Assembly (NCBI GenBank): GCA_020724415.1
Contig: DYHB01000012.1
Coordinates: 1 to 39,693 of the forward strand
Length of the DNA: 39,693 nt
From: Thiobacillus sp.
GTDB taxonomy: Bacteria > Pseudomonadota > Gammaproteobacteria > Burkholderiales > Thiobacillaceae
Reading direction: 5' to 3'
The notes under the pieces were generated by a model. It searched no databases and was not told the origin of the DNA. It worked only from the letters and a program-made list of their open reading frames with translations. Shown here in pieces: positions 1 to 10,871 of this stretch (within the stretch, counting starts at the first letter, position 1; every line of letters begins with the position of its first letter). Position numbers and translations under genes: made by a program.

Positions 1-1
1 C

Positions 2-1129
2 CGGATCGAAGGCGACCAGCATGACCATTCCCATGTCCAAGGCCACCCCCACAGCCATCCCCACAGCCATGAGCATGCGCATGAGCACAGCCACGAACAC
101 GCCCATGAGCATGTCCATGCCGATGGTACCGTGCACAGCCACCCTCACCCCCATACCCATGGCCATGCGCATGCCCACGACCATGATCACACCCATGCCG
201 ATCATGACCATGACCACGATCACCTGCACGATGATCATGCCCATCACCACCATCACCATGCCAGCCTGCATGATGACGGGGTTCCCCACGAACATGCCCA
301 CGAGCACGCCCACTTCAAGGCCCATCAGGCCCGGGGCGACCTGCACTACGGCCTCGGCCCGGCCCATGCCCATGCCCCCGGCCTGAGCCAGGAGCGCATG
401 GTCCGCATCGAGCAGGACATCTTGGGCAAGAACAACGCCTATGCCGACGGCAACCGCAAGCATTTTGCCGAGCACGGCATCTTTGCCGTCAATCTGGTGT
501 CCAGCCCCGGTTCGGGCAAGACCACCCTCCTGGTCAAGACCATCGAACGGCTCCAGGACAAAGCCGCCGTGGCCGTGGTGGAGGGCGACCAGCAGACCAG
601 CCACGACGCCGATCGCATCCGGGCCACGGGCGCACCCGCCATACAGGTCAACACCGGCAAGGGTTGCCACCTGGATGCCCACATGGTCGGCCACGCCCTG
701 GAGCGCCTGAACCTGCCCGACGACAGCCTGCTGATGATCGAAAACGTCGGCAACCTGGTCTGTCCCGCCGCCTTCGACCTGGGCGAAGCCCACAAGGTGG
801 TCATCCTCTCGGTGACCGAAGGTGAGGACAAACCCCTCAAATACCCCGACATGTTCCACGCCGCCGACCTCATGCTGCTCAACAAGGTGGATCTGTTGCC
901 CTATCTGAACTTCGACGTGACGAAATGTGTCGACTACGCCCGGCGCGTGAACCCCCGATTGCAGGTCATGCAGGTTTCCGCGACCAGTGGCCAGGGCATG
1001 GACGAATGGCTGGCCTGGTTGCTGGATGGGCTGGGGCAGGCCAAGGCGGTGCGTGAGGCGAATGTGGATCTGCTGAAGAAGCGGATCGCCGAACTGGAAG
1101 CGCAACTCGCGGCAAGGGCGAGTGTTTGA
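2..1129 (+). CDS. hypB: Hydrogenase nickel incorporation protein HypB (5' partial)
   Basis: HypB is the GTPase that stores and delivers nickel to the [NiFe]-hydrogenase large subunit, working with HypA. The frame is open to the left edge. The first visible residues, RIEGD, match the part of HypB just after the N-terminal Cys motif, so only about a dozen residues are probably missing; a GTG at 131 is internal. A histidine-rich stretch of about 120 residues follows, with roughly 49 His alternating with Asp, Glu, Ala and Ser and including a run of six His. The GTPase domain comes next: P-loop SSPGSGKTT near 500-526, a metal-binding GKGCHLDAH segment, [10 protein letters not shown] and the guanine-specificity motif NKVD. 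The C-terminus is a short Lys/Glu-rich helix. hypF starts 9 nt after the stop. The family assignment is secure; a nickel-storage role for the His tract is inferred from family knowledge. Confidence 0.97.
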   Translation, partial: RIEGDQHDHSHVQGHPHSHPHSHEHAHEHSHEHAHEHVHADGTVHSHPHPHTHGHAHAHDHDHTHADHDHDHDHLHDDHAHHHHHHASLHDDGVPHEHAHEHAHFKAHQARGDLHYGLGPAHAHAPGLSQERMVRIEQDILGKNNAYADGNRKHFAEHGIFAVNLVSSPGSGKTTLLVKTIERLQDKAAVAVVEGDQQTSHDADRIRATGAPAIQVNTGKGCHLDAHMVGHALERLNLPDDSLLMIENVGNLVCPAAFDLGEAHKVVILSVTEGEDKPLKYPDMFHAADLMLLNKVDLLPYLNFDVTKCVDYARRVNPRLQVMQVSATSGQGMDEWLAWLLDGLGQAKAVREANVDLLKKRIAELEAQLAARASV

Positions 1130-1138
1130 GTCCCTCGG

Positions 1139-3583
<2,445 letters not shown>

Positions 3584-3596
3584 AAGGGATTCAGCC

Positions 3597-3833
3597 ATGT
3601 GTCTCGCCATACCTGCCCGAGTGGTGGAAATTCAGGCCAATGACCAGGCCATCGTCGACCTGGGAGGGGTGCGCAAGGATATCTCCCTGGCCCTCGTGGA
3701 TAGCGTTGCCGTGGGTGACTATGTCATTGTCCACGTGGGCTATGCCCTGACCCGCCTCGACCCGGAAGAAGCCGAAAAGACGCTGGCATTGATGGCCGAG
3801 GCCGGACTCGCCGACCAGGCCCTGAGCGCATGA
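3597..3833 (+). CDS. hypC: Hydrogenase assembly chaperone HypC
   Basis: This is a small (78 aa) chaperone that binds the hydrogenase large-subunit precursor and, with HypD, carries the Fe(CN)2CO unit. The start at ATG 3597 gives the diagnostic N-terminus MCLAIPARVV, in which Cys2 is the iron and HypD contact; the frame is open further upstream but that part overlaps hypF and is not HypC-like. The central segment VDLGGVRKDISLALV and the hydrophobic VGDYVIVHVGYAL are typical of the OB-fold family. The gene lies 13 nt after hypF. It is followed by a 186-nt gap before hypD, unusual in an operon whose other junctions are tight; the gap is filled by a duplicated copy of the hypD start. Confidence 0.97.
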   Translation: MCLAIPARVVEIQANDQAIVDLGGVRKDISLALVDSVAVGDYVIVHVGYALTRLDPEEAEKTLALMAEAGLADQALSA

Positions 3834-3837
3834 ACCA

Positions 3838-3914
3838 CGACCTCGCCCTGGCGCTGTTCCTCGGAGTCGGGAGCATGGCATGAAATATGTCGATGAATAT
3901 CGTGATGGCGAGGT
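3838..3914 (+). repeat. Direct repeat copy 1 (duplicated hypD start region)
   Basis: These 77 bp match 3978-4054 with two differences (3849 T for G, 3891 C for T) at an offset of 140 bp. The copy contains a ribosome binding site GGGAG (3869-3873) and the first codons of hypD, MKYVDEYRDGEV. Between the copies lie 63 bp of very GC-rich sequence with hairpin potential, such as CCCCA-N5-TGGGG at 3940-3954. Confidence 0.95.
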
Positions 3915-4023
3915 ACGACCGAGCAGGGCGGAGCAGGGGCCCCACGGAGTGGGGATGGGACCCCGGAGCGGGAAACGCGACCTCGCCCGGGCGCTGTTCC
4001 TCGGAGTCGGGAGCATGGCATGA
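3880..4023 (+). pseudogene. Vestigial hypD 5' fragment / mini-ORF (47 aa)
   Basis: This reading frame begins exactly like HypD (MKYVDEYRDGEV), leaves homology at 3915, runs through the GC-rich spacer and then through the second repeat copy in a shifted frame, ending ALFLGVGSMA. Its TGA (4021-4023) overlaps the ATG of the intact hypD (4020) as ATGA. It has the same GGGAG ribosome binding site as the real gene. It is most simply a duplication remnant. Because the stop overlaps the hypD start, it could be translated and coupled to hypD, but nothing in the sequence proves that. Confidence 0.7.
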
Positions 4024-4054
4024 AATATGTTGATGAATATCGTGATGGCGAGGT
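3978..4054 (+). repeat. Direct repeat copy 2 (at the functional hypD start)
   Basis: This is the second copy of the 77-bp repeat, spanning the working ribosome binding site (GGGAG, 4009-4013) and the first codons of intact hypD. It matches 3838-3914 except at two positions. Confidence 0.95.
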
Positions 4055-5159
4055 CGCCCAGGGCCTGGCCCAGGCCATTGCTGCCGAAGTGCGGACGGAC
4101 CGCCGTTACAACTTCATGGAGTTTTGTGGCGGCCACACCCACGCCATCTCCCGCTATGGTGTGCCCGACCTGCTGCCGCCCAACGTGCGCATGATCCACG
4201 GGCCCGGCTGCCCGGTCTGCGTATTGCCCATCGGCCGCATCGACCTGGCCATCCAGCTCGCCCTGGAACGGGGCGTGATTGTCTGCACCTACGCCGACAC
4301 GGTGCGGGTGCCGGCCTCCGGTGGCTTGTCGCTCATGAAGGCCAAAGCCCGGGGGGGCGACATCCGCATGGTCTATGCGGTCACCGATGCCCTGATGATC
4401 GCCCGGGACAACCCCGATAAGGAGGTGGTGTTCTTCGCCATCGGCTTCGAGACCACCACCCCGCCCACGGCTGTGGCCATCCAGCAGGCCCGGGCCGAGG
4501 GCCTGAAGAATTTCAGCGTGCTCTGCTGCCACGTGCTGACGCCGTCGGCCATCATGAACATCCTGGAGTCGCCGGAAGTGCGCGAACTGGGCACCGTGCC
4601 CCTGGACGGCTTCATCGGCCCGGCCCATGTTTCCACCGTGATCGGTAGCCGGCCCTATGCCTATTTCGCCGAGGAATATCGAAAACCCGTCGTGATCGCC
4701 GGCTTCGAGCCTCTGGATGTGATGCAGGCCATCCTCATGCTGGTGCGCCAGGTGAACGAGGGCCGCGCCGAGGTGGAGAACGAGTTCACCCGGGCGGTCA
4801 CCCCGGAGGGCAATGAAAAGGCCCAGCGACTGGTCTCGGACGTGTTCGAGCTGCGCCGCAGTTTCGAATGGCGCGGCCTGGGCGAGGTGCCCTATTCGGC
4901 CCTGCGCATCCGGGACACCTATGCGGATTTCGACGCCGAACGGCGCTACGGCCTGGAATACTGGCCGGTGCGGGACAACAAGGCCTGCGAATGCGGCGCC
5001 ATCCTGCGCGGCGTGAAACAGCCCACCGATTGCAAGATATTTGGCACCGTGTGCACGCCGGAGACGCCCATGGGCTCATGCATGGTTTCCAGCGAGGGGG
5101 CCTGCGCGGCGCACTACACCTATGGGCGGTACAAGGATTACGAGGCCTCGGCAACATGA
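4020..5159 (+). CDS. hypD: Hydrogenase maturation protein HypD
   Basis: HypD (379 aa) is the [4Fe-4S] protein that, with HypC, forms the scaffold on which the Fe(CN)2CO group is built. Visible motifs are EFCGGHTHAI, HGPGCPVCVLP (redox-active Cys pair) and CHVLTPSAI. The Cys-rich C-terminus (ACECG, DCKIFGTVC, GSCMVSSEGAC) binds the cluster. The length is typical for the family. ATG 4020 has GGGAG six bases upstream. The stop overlaps the hypE start (ATGA, 5156-5159), suggesting translational coupling. The first 12 codons are duplicated 140 bp upstream; the coding sequence itself is intact. Confidence 0.97.
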   Translation: MKYVDEYRDGEVAQGLAQAIAAEVRTDRRYNFMEFCGGHTHAISRYGVPDLLPPNVRMIHGPGCPVCVLPIGRIDLAIQLALERGVIVCTYADTVRVPASGGLSLMKAKARGGDIRMVYAVTDALMIARDNPDKEVVFFAIGFETTTPPTAVAIQQARAEGLKNFSVLCCHVLTPSAIMNILESPEVRELGTVPLDGFIGPAHVSTVIGSRPYAYFAEEYRKPVVIAGFEPLDVMQAILMLVRQVNEGRAEVENEFTRAVTPEGNEKAQRLVSDVFELRRSFEWRGLGEVPYSALRIRDTYADFDAERRYGLEYWPVRDNKACECGAILRGVKQPTDCKIFGTVCTPETPMGSCMVSSEGACAAHYTYGRYKDYEASAT

Positions 5160-6208
5160 CCAACCACGTGAAAAAGGGCTACGCCCGTCCCCTGGACATC
5201 ACCCATGGCCGGGTGGACATGAGCCATGGCGGCGGCGGTCGGGCCATGGTGCAACTGATCACCGACCTGTTCGCCAGGCATCTGTCCAACGAATACCTGG
5301 CCCAGGGCAACGACGGCACCTGCCTGCCCCTGGGGAAGGGCCGGCTGGTGCTGTCCACCGACAGTCATGTGGTGTCACCCCTCTTTTTCCCGGGCGGGGA
5401 CATCGGCGGCCTGTCGGTGCACGGTACCGTGAACGACGTGGCGGTGATGGGCGCCACGCCCCTCTATCTCACTGCCGGTTTCATCCTGGAGGAGGGCTTT
5501 CCCCTGGCCGACCTGGCGCGCATCGTCGAATCCATGGCCAAGGCAGCCAACGACGCCGGCGTCAAGCTGGTGGCCGGCGATACCAAGGTGGTGGAGCAGG
5601 GCAAGGGTGACGGGGTCTTCATCACCACCACCGGCGTCGGCTTCCTGCCGGACGGCGTGCACCTGTCCGGCGACCTGGCCCGGCCCGGCGACCTCCTGCT
5701 GGTGTCCGGCAGCGTCGGCGACCATGGCGTCGCCATCATGTCGAAACGCGAGAACCTCAGCTTCGACGCCCCCATCCTCTCCGACACGGCGGCATTGCAT
5801 GGATTGACCGCCGCCATGATGGCCAGCGGTGCCACCATCAAGGTCATGCGTGATCCCACCCGGGGTGGCCTGGCGGCGACCCTGAACGAGATCGCCCACC
5901 AGTCCGGCGTCGGCATCCACCTGGAGGAGGCCGCGATCCCGGTCAAGCCGGAAGTGGAGGCTGCCTGCGAGCTGCTCGGCCTGGACCCCCTGAACATCGC
6001 CAACGAAGGCAAGCTGATCGCCGTCTGCGCCGCCGAGGACGCGGACAGGCTCCTCGCCGTCATGCGTGCCCACCCCCTGGGCCGCGATGCCGCCGTGATA
6101 GGCCGCGTCCTGGAGGATGCCAACGCCTTCGTGCAGATGAAGACCCGGTTTGGCGGCCGGCGCATGGTGGACTGGCTTTCCGGAGAACAGTTGCCCAGGA
6201 TTTGCTGA
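5156..6208 (+). CDS. hypE: Hydrogenase expression/formation protein HypE
   Basis: HypE (350 aa) dehydrates the thiocarboxamide that HypF places on its C-terminal cysteine, giving the thiocyanate that donates CN to iron. The protein ends in PRIC, the conserved tail whose final Cys is the modified residue. Family motifs include DITHGRVDMSHGGGGRAM near the N-terminus, TDSHVVSPLFFPGGDIG, and the AIR-synthase-like ATP-binding region MRDPTRGGLAATLNEIA. ATG 5156 is chosen because the family begins here; the frame is open further upstream but only as a shadow of hypD. It overlaps hypD by 4 nt, and hypX begins 2 nt after its stop. Confidence 0.97.
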   Translation: MTNHVKKGYARPLDITHGRVDMSHGGGGRAMVQLITDLFARHLSNEYLAQGNDGTCLPLGKGRLVLSTDSHVVSPLFFPGGDIGGLSVHGTVNDVAVMGATPLYLTAGFILEEGFPLADLARIVESMAKAANDAGVKLVAGDTKVVEQGKGDGVFITTTGVGFLPDGVHLSGDLARPGDLLLVSGSVGDHGVAIMSKRENLSFDAPILSDTAALHGLTAAMMASGATIKVMRDPTRGGLAATLNEIAHQSGVGIHLEEAAIPVKPEVEAACELLGLDPLNIANEGKLIAVCAAEDADRLLAVMRAHPLGRDAAVIGRVLEDANAFVQMKTRFGGRRMVDWLSGEQLPRIC

Positions 6209-6210
6209 CG

Positions 6211-7878
6211 ATGCGCATCCTCCTCCTCAGCCATGCCTTCAACAGCCTGACCCAGCGGCTGTATGTGGAACTGGCCGCCTCGGGGCACGAGCTGTCGGTG
6301 GAGCTGGATATCAACGACAGTGTCACCATGGAGGCGGTCGAGCTGTTCCGTCCCCACCTGATCCTGGCGCCCTATCTGCGTCGTGCGATCCCCGAAGCGA
6401 TCTGGCGCAGCCATCTCTGCCTCATCGTGCATCCCGGCAGCGTCGGCGATCGGGGACCGTCGGCCCTGGACTGGGCGATCATGCAGGGCAAGTCCGAGTG
6501 GGGCGTGACGGTGCTCCAGGCCGAGGCGGAGATGGACGCCGGCCCGGTATGGGCGAGCGAGACCTTTCCCATGCGCACGGCCAAGAAATCCAGCTTGTAC
6601 CGCAACGAGGTGACCGAGGCCGCCGTGCGTGCCATCCTGGCGGCCACCGATCGCTGGCCCGACTACCGGGCTGGAAGCTGGTCCCCCAGGGCCGTGCCCA
6701 TGCAGCCCATGCATGGACGCCTCAGCCAGGCCGAGCGCACCATCGACTGGACCCGGGACGACACGGAGCGGGTGATGCGCAAGCTGAATGCGGCGGACGG
6801 CTTTCCCGGTGTGGCAGACATGCTGCTAGGCCAGCCTTGCCACCTGTTCAATGCCCGCCCTTTTGACGCCCGTGGCGAGCCCGGTGCCCTGCTGGGCCGG
6901 GTCGGCGACGGGGTGGTGCGCGCCACGGCCGATGGCGCGGTATGGATCGGCCACGCCCAATGCCCGGGCGGCATCAAGCTGCCGGCATCCATGGTCCTGG
7001 CCGGTTTTGCCAACCTGCCGGCGCTGGCCGAAGACGATGGCACCTTTCGCTATGAAGAACAGGGTCCGGTGGGCATCCTGCATTTCGATGCCTACAACGG
7101 CGCTCTGGGCACGGCGGAGTGCGTGCGCCTGCTTGAAGCCTACCGGGCGGCCCTGGCACGTCCGACCCGGGTCATCGTGCTGGCCGGGGGCGGGGACTTT
7201 TTCTGCAACGGCCTGGACCTGAACCGAATCGAGGCAGCCGGGTCGCCTGCCGACGAGTCCCTGCGCAATATCGAGGCCATGGACGATCTCTGTCGGGCGA
7301 TCATTGAGACCGACGACCGGCTTACGGTCAGCGCCCTGCAAGGAAATGCCGGCGCGGGCGGGGCCTTTTTGGCCCTGGCGGCCGATGTGGTCTGGGCCCG
7401 GGACGGCGTGGTCCTGAACCCCCACTACAAGAACATGGGCAACCTGTTTGGCTCGGAATATTGGACCTATCTTCTGCCCAGGCGGGTCGGACCGGAGGCA
7501 GCCCGGGCCATCATGGAGCGCCGCTTGCCCCTGGGGGTGGCGGAAGCCGGCAAGTTGGGTTTCATCGATGGGCATTTCGGGGCTTCCGGAGCACACTTTC
7601 TGGCCGAGGCGGTGGCGCGCGCCCGGGAACTGGCCGAGGCGGCGGATTACGCCAGCCGGCTCGCCACCAAGCGCCGGGTCCGGGCCACGGACGAGGCGGC
7701 CAAGCCTCTGGCCGCGTATCGGGCCGAGGAACTGAAGGCCATGCAGCGAAATTTCTATGGCTTCGACCCCAGCTACCATGTGGCACGCCATCATTTCGTG
7801 GCCAAGACCCCCCATTCCTGGACGCCCAGGCATCTGGCCCGGCATCGGGAGTTGGGTTGGCAGCTCCCCGTGGACTGA
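6211..7878 (+). CDS. hypX: HypX/HoxX, formyl-THF-dependent CO-ligand enzyme
   Basis: HypX (555 aa) makes the CO ligand of [NiFe]-hydrogenases from N10-formyl-tetrahydrofolate, which lets cells mature hydrogenase in air. The N-terminal half is a formyltransferase-like domain (about 1-250) with NSLTQRLYVEL near the start and IVHPGSVGDRGPSALDWAI. The C-terminal half (about 275-540) is an enoyl-CoA hydratase/isomerase fold (LAGGGDFFCNGLDLNRIEA, GNAGAGGAFLALAADVVWAR). ATG 6211 gives the usual MRILLLSHAFNSLTQ N-terminus; an in-frame TTG at 6202 is less likely. It is the last gene of the hyp cluster and is transcribed with it. The CO-forming role is established for characterised homologues; here it is inferred from family membership. 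Confidence 0.94.
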   Translation: MRILLLSHAFNSLTQRLYVELAASGHELSVELDINDSVTMEAVELFRPHLILAPYLRRAIPEAIWRSHLCLIVHPGSVGDRGPSALDWAIMQGKSEWGVTVLQAEAEMDAGPVWASETFPMRTAKKSSLYRNEVTEAAVRAILAATDRWPDYRAGSWSPRAVPMQPMHGRLSQAERTIDWTRDDTERVMRKLNAADGFPGVADMLLGQPCHLFNARPFDARGEPGALLGRVGDGVVRATADGAVWIGHAQCPGGIKLPASMVLAGFANLPALAEDDGTFRYEEQGPVGILHFDAYNGALGTAECVRLLEAYRAALARPTRVIVLAGGGDFFCNGLDLNRIEAAGSPADESLRNIEAMDDLCRAIIETDDRLTVSALQGNAGAGGAFLALAADVVWARDGVVLNPHYKNMGNLFGSEYWTYLLPRRVGPEAARAIMERRLPLGVAEAGKLGFIDGHFGASGAHFLAEAVARARELAEAADYASRLATKRRVRATDEAAKPLAAYRAEELKAMQRNFYGFDPSYHVARHHFVAKTPHSWTPRHLARHRELGWQLPVD

Positions 7879-7932
7879 AGCCCGTTATACTTCGGCCGGG
7901 GGAAATGCCGGAGATACCCTACAGGAGATGCC

Positions 7933-9450
7933 ATGCCCACCATCAGACAAGCGGATTTCATCCAGTCCATCGCGGACGCCTTCCAGTTCATCTCCTACTA
8001 CCACCCCCTGGATTTCGTGGCGGCGGTGAAGGCGGCCCATGACCGCGAGCAATCTCCCGCCGCCAAGGATGCCCTGGCCCAGATCCTGGTCAATTCCCGC
8101 CTGGCGGCAGAAGGTCACCGGCCCCTGTGTCAGGACACCGGGATGGCCGTGGTCTTCCTCAAGATCGGCATGGAGGCGCGTTTCGAGCCCGGCATGACGG
8201 TCCAGGCCATGGTGGATGAAGGGGTGAGGCGGGCCTACACCCACCCGGACAATCCCTTGCGGGCCTCGGTTCTGGCCGACCCGGCGGGGAGCCGGCGCAA
8301 TACCCGGGACAACACGCCGGCCGTGGTCCACGTGGAGATGGTGCCGGGTGACCGGGTGGAGGTGACCGTGGCCGCCAAGGGAGGCGGCTCCGAGAACAAG
8401 GCGAAATTTGCCGTCCTGAACCCCAGCGACAGCCTGGTGGACTGGGTGCTGAAGGTTGTGCCCGAGATGGGGGCCGGCTGGTGCCCGCCCGGGATACTGG
8501 GCATCGGTGTCGGGGGGACGCCGGAAAAGGCCCTGCTGATGGCCAAGGAAGCCCTCATGGAACCCATCGACATCCACGAGCTTCTGGCCCGGGGGCCCGA
8601 CAGCCGCATCGAAGAACTGCGCCTGGAACTGTACGACAAGGTGAACGCCCTGGGTATCGGCGCCCAGGGCCTGGGTGGCCTGACCACCGTGCTGGACGTG
8701 AAGATACTGGATTACCCGACCCATGCGGCGTCCCTCCCCGTGGGCCTGATTCCCAACTGCGCCGCCACCCGTCACCTCCATTTCAGCCTGGATGGCTCCG
8801 GGCCTGCCCGGTTCGACCCGCCGCCCTTGTCGGCCTGGCCCGAGATCGCCTGGGACGGCCCCGCCGGGGCGCGCCGGGTGGATCTGGACACGCTGACCAA
8901 GGCGGATGTTGCCGGCTGGCAGGCGGGCGAGCGCCTGTTGCTCAACGGTCGCCTGCTCACCGGTCGGGACGCCGCCCACAAGAAGATCGCCGATTTGATG
9001 GCCAAGGGCGAACCTCTCCCGGTGGATTTCAACAACCGCTTCATCTACTACGTGGGGCCGGTCGATCCGGTGGGGGATGAAGCCGTCGGCCCCGCCGGCC
9101 CCACCACGGCCACCCGGATGGACAAGTTCACCGATCTCATGCTCGGTCCCGTCGGCCTGCTGGGCATGGTGGGCAAGTCCGAGCGGGGGCCCCAGGCCAT
9201 CGAGTCCATCCGTCAGCACGGCGGGGTCTACTGCATCGCGGTGGGGGGGGCGGCCTATCTGGTGTCCAAGGCCATCCGGTCGGCCCGGGTGCTGGCTTTC
9301 CCGGAACTGGGCATGGAGGCCATCTACGAATTCCAGGTAGTGGACATGCCGGTCACCGTGGCGGTGGATAGCACGGGCAGATCCGTGCATGATGAGGGGC
9401 CTCGTGAGTGGCGCATGCGAATCGGCAAGATTCCGACTGCGGTGCATTGA
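7933..9450 (+). CDS. Fumarate hydratase class I (iron-sulfur dependent)
   Basis: This 505-residue protein is a class I fumarase, converting fumarate and malate in the TCA cycle with an oxygen-sensitive [4Fe-4S] cluster. The three cluster Cys are recognisable in PLCQDTGMAV (about residue 66), LIPNCAATRH and YCIAVGGAA. The N-terminal alpha domain and C-terminal beta domain are fused, as in FumA/FumB, but shorter than the E. coli enzymes (about 548 aa), which is common in betaproteobacteria. AGGAG at 7923-7927 sits five bases before ATG 7933. A TATACT at 7886-7891 could be its -10, but I see no good -35 at the right spacing. It lies 54 nt after hypX and may share its transcript. Confidence 0.95.
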   Translation: MPTIRQADFIQSIADAFQFISYYHPLDFVAAVKAAHDREQSPAAKDALAQILVNSRLAAEGHRPLCQDTGMAVVFLKIGMEARFEPGMTVQAMVDEGVRRAYTHPDNPLRASVLADPAGSRRNTRDNTPAVVHVEMVPGDRVEVTVAAKGGGSENKAKFAVLNPSDSLVDWVLKVVPEMGAGWCPPGILGIGVGGTPEKALLMAKEALMEPIDIHELLARGPDSRIEELRLELYDKVNALGIGAQGLGGLTTVLDVKILDYPTHAASLPVGLIPNCAATRHLHFSLDGSGPARFDPPPLSAWPEIAWDGPAGARRVDLDTLTKADVAGWQAGERLLLNGRLLTGRDAAHKKIADLMAKGEPLPVDFNNRFIYYVGPVDPVGDEAVGPAGPTTATRMDKFTDLMLGPVGLLGMVGKSERGPQAIESIRQHGGVYCIAVGGAAYLVSKAIRSARVLAFPELGMEAIYEFQVVDMPVTVAVDSTGRSVHDEGPREWRMRIGKIPTAVH

Positions 9451-9482
9451 GGTCTTACTGAAACGCGATTGCAGGAGTCCGC

Positions 9483-9920
9483 ATGGAACTGGCATGGTGG
9501 CATTGGATAGTCTTGGGCCTGGTCCTGGTGGCGGTGGAAATGCTTACCCCCACGTTCTTTTTACTATGGTTTGGCTTGGGCGCGCTGTTGACCGGTATCG
9601 TGGCGGTCTTCCTGCCCATGGGGCTGGCCGCCCAGATGCTCCTCTGGGCCGTGGCCTCGGTGGCCATGACGGGCGTCTGGCTGCGATTCTTTCGCAATCC
9701 GGATCGCACCGGTTCCGGTCAGGCCAAGGAGGGTGTCAAGGGCCTGACGGGATTGGTGACCCGGGCCGTGACCGAGACCGGTGAAGGTGAAATCCTCTTT
9801 CAGCGCCCGGTATTGGGCGCCGACCGTTGGCCCATCGTGGCCGACGAGCCCATACCCTCCGGCTCCCGGGCCAGGGTGGTGGATGTGTTGGGACAGACCC
9901 TCAAGGTCGTGAAGCTTTGA
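9483..9920 (+). CDS. NfeD family membrane protein
   Basis: This 145-residue protein has two or three hydrophobic membrane segments at the N-terminus (about 5-70, beginning WWHWIVLGLVLVAVEMLTP). A soluble C-terminal region of about 60 residues (GLVTRAVTETGEGEI to VVDVLGQTLKVVKL) fits the OB-fold NfeD C-terminal domain. Short NfeD proteins are typically encoded beside an SPFH/stomatin gene, as here, with the partner starting 36 nt downstream. They are thought to act together in membrane organisation or quality control; the exact role is not established. AGGAG lies just before ATG 9483. Confidence 0.88.
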   Translation: MELAWWHWIVLGLVLVAVEMLTPTFFLLWFGLGALLTGIVAVFLPMGLAAQMLLWAVASVAMTGVWLRFFRNPDRTGSGQAKEGVKGLTGLVTRAVTETGEGEILFQRPVLGADRWPIVADEPIPSGSRARVVDVLGQTLKVVKL

Positions 9921-9956
9921 TCTTTTTCACAACTGCTTGCAGCCAAGGAGAACAGC

Positions 9957-10814
9957 ATGGGCGGTGAGATCGTTTCCATAGTATTGGTACTATTCATCCT
10001 GATCACCCTTTGGAAAGGCGTGCGCATCGTCCCCCAGGGGGAGGAATGGGTGGTGGAACGCTTGGGCAAGTACCTGAAGACCTTGTTGCCCGGTCTTCAT
10101 ATCCTGATTCCGTATATCGACAACGTGGCCTACAAGGTCACCACCAAGGACTTGATCCTGGACATTCCCCAGCAGGAAGTCATCACCCGGGACAACGCGG
10201 TGCTGGTCACCAACGCCATTGCGTTCGTGAAGGTGACGGATACCCAGAGCGCGGTCTATGGCGTCACCAATTTCCAGATTGCCGTCATGAACCTGGTTCA
10301 GACCACCCTCCGGGCCATCATCGGCGCCATGGACCTGGATGAGGCCCTGTCGTCCCGGGACCAGATCAAGGCCAAGTTGAAAGACTCCATCGCCGATGAC
10401 GTGTCGGATTGGGGGCTTACGCTCAAGTCAGTGGAAATCCAGGATATCTCGCCCTCCCCCACCATGCAGAAATCCATGGAATTGCAGGCGGCGGCCGAGC
10501 GGGAACGGAAGGCCACCGTGACCCGGGCCGAGGGTGACAAGCAGGCGGCCATCCTGGAGGCGGAGGCCCGCCTGGAAGCGGCCAAGCGGGATGCCGAGGC
10601 CCAGGTGCGCCTGGCCACGGCCTCTGCGGAGGCCATCAAGCGGATCACCGAATCGGTTCAGGACAATGAATTGCCCGCCTATTACATGCTGGGTGAGAAA
10701 TACATCGCTTCCATCAAGGAGATCGCTGCCGCCAACGGCAGCAAGACCGTGTTGTTGCCCGGCGATCTGGTCAAGAGCCTGGAAGGCCTGCTGGGGGGAC
10801 GCAAAGGCGCTTGA
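9957..10814 (+). CDS. SPFH/band 7 protein (stomatin/QmcA-like)
   Basis: This 285-residue protein has one N-terminal membrane anchor (about 4-20). It is followed by a band 7/SPFH domain (RIVPQGEEWVVERLGKYLKTL to about residue 190) with the stomatin-type signatures LDIPQQEVITRDNA and VEIQDISPSPTMQKSME. An Ala/Glu/Lys-rich coiled-coil region (about 180-225) precedes a short C-terminal tail. It pairs with the NfeD gene just upstream. Proteins of this type form large rings in the inner membrane that modulate proteases or membrane domains; the substrate here is unknown. AAGGAG is nine nucleotides before ATG 9957. The 94 nt after its stop hold a sigma-28-like promoter for the next gene. Confidence 0.92.
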   Translation: MGGEIVSIVLVLFILITLWKGVRIVPQGEEWVVERLGKYLKTLLPGLHILIPYIDNVAYKVTTKDLILDIPQQEVITRDNAVLVTNAIAFVKVTDTQSAVYGVTNFQIAVMNLVQTTLRAIIGAMDLDEALSSRDQIKAKLKDSIADDVSDWGLTLKSVEIQDISPSPTMQKSMELQAAAERERKATVTRAEGDKQAAILEAEARLEAAKRDAEAQVRLATASAEAIKRITESVQDNELPAYYMLGEKYIASIKEIAAANGSKTVLLPGDLVKSLEGLLGGRKGA

Positions 10815-10844
10815 AAACCGGCGCACAAGGGCTAAAGTAATTTC

Positions 10845-10871
10845 TAAAGTTGTCTTGGCAACTGCCGATCT
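10845..10871 (+). promoter_or_regulatory. Sigma-28 (FliA)-type promoter candidate
   Basis: TAAAGTTG (10845-10852), an 11-base spacer and GCCGATCT (10864-10871) closely match the enterobacterial FliA consensus TAAAGTTT-N11-GCCGATAA: 7 of 8 bases in the -35, 6 of 8 in the -10, and the exact spacing. The start codon of the D,D-endopeptidase gene follows 37 bases downstream. An alternative sigma-70 reading (TTGTCT at 10850, N18, TATAGA at 10874) overlaps it, so dual control is possible. Confidence 0.65.

Noticed and set aside
21-386. A + strand frame of 121 residues rich in Met, Thr and Pro at the left edge
   Set aside because: It is an out-of-frame reading of the CAT/CAC repeats that encode the HypB histidine tract.
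7857-7891. TTGGCA and TATACT as a fumarase promoter
   Set aside because: The spacing is 23 bases, too long for a sigma-70 promoter; only the -10-like element is kept as a remark.
7885-9495. A 536-residue minus-strand frame opposite the fumarase gene
   Set aside because: It is an antisense shadow of a clear class I fumarase.
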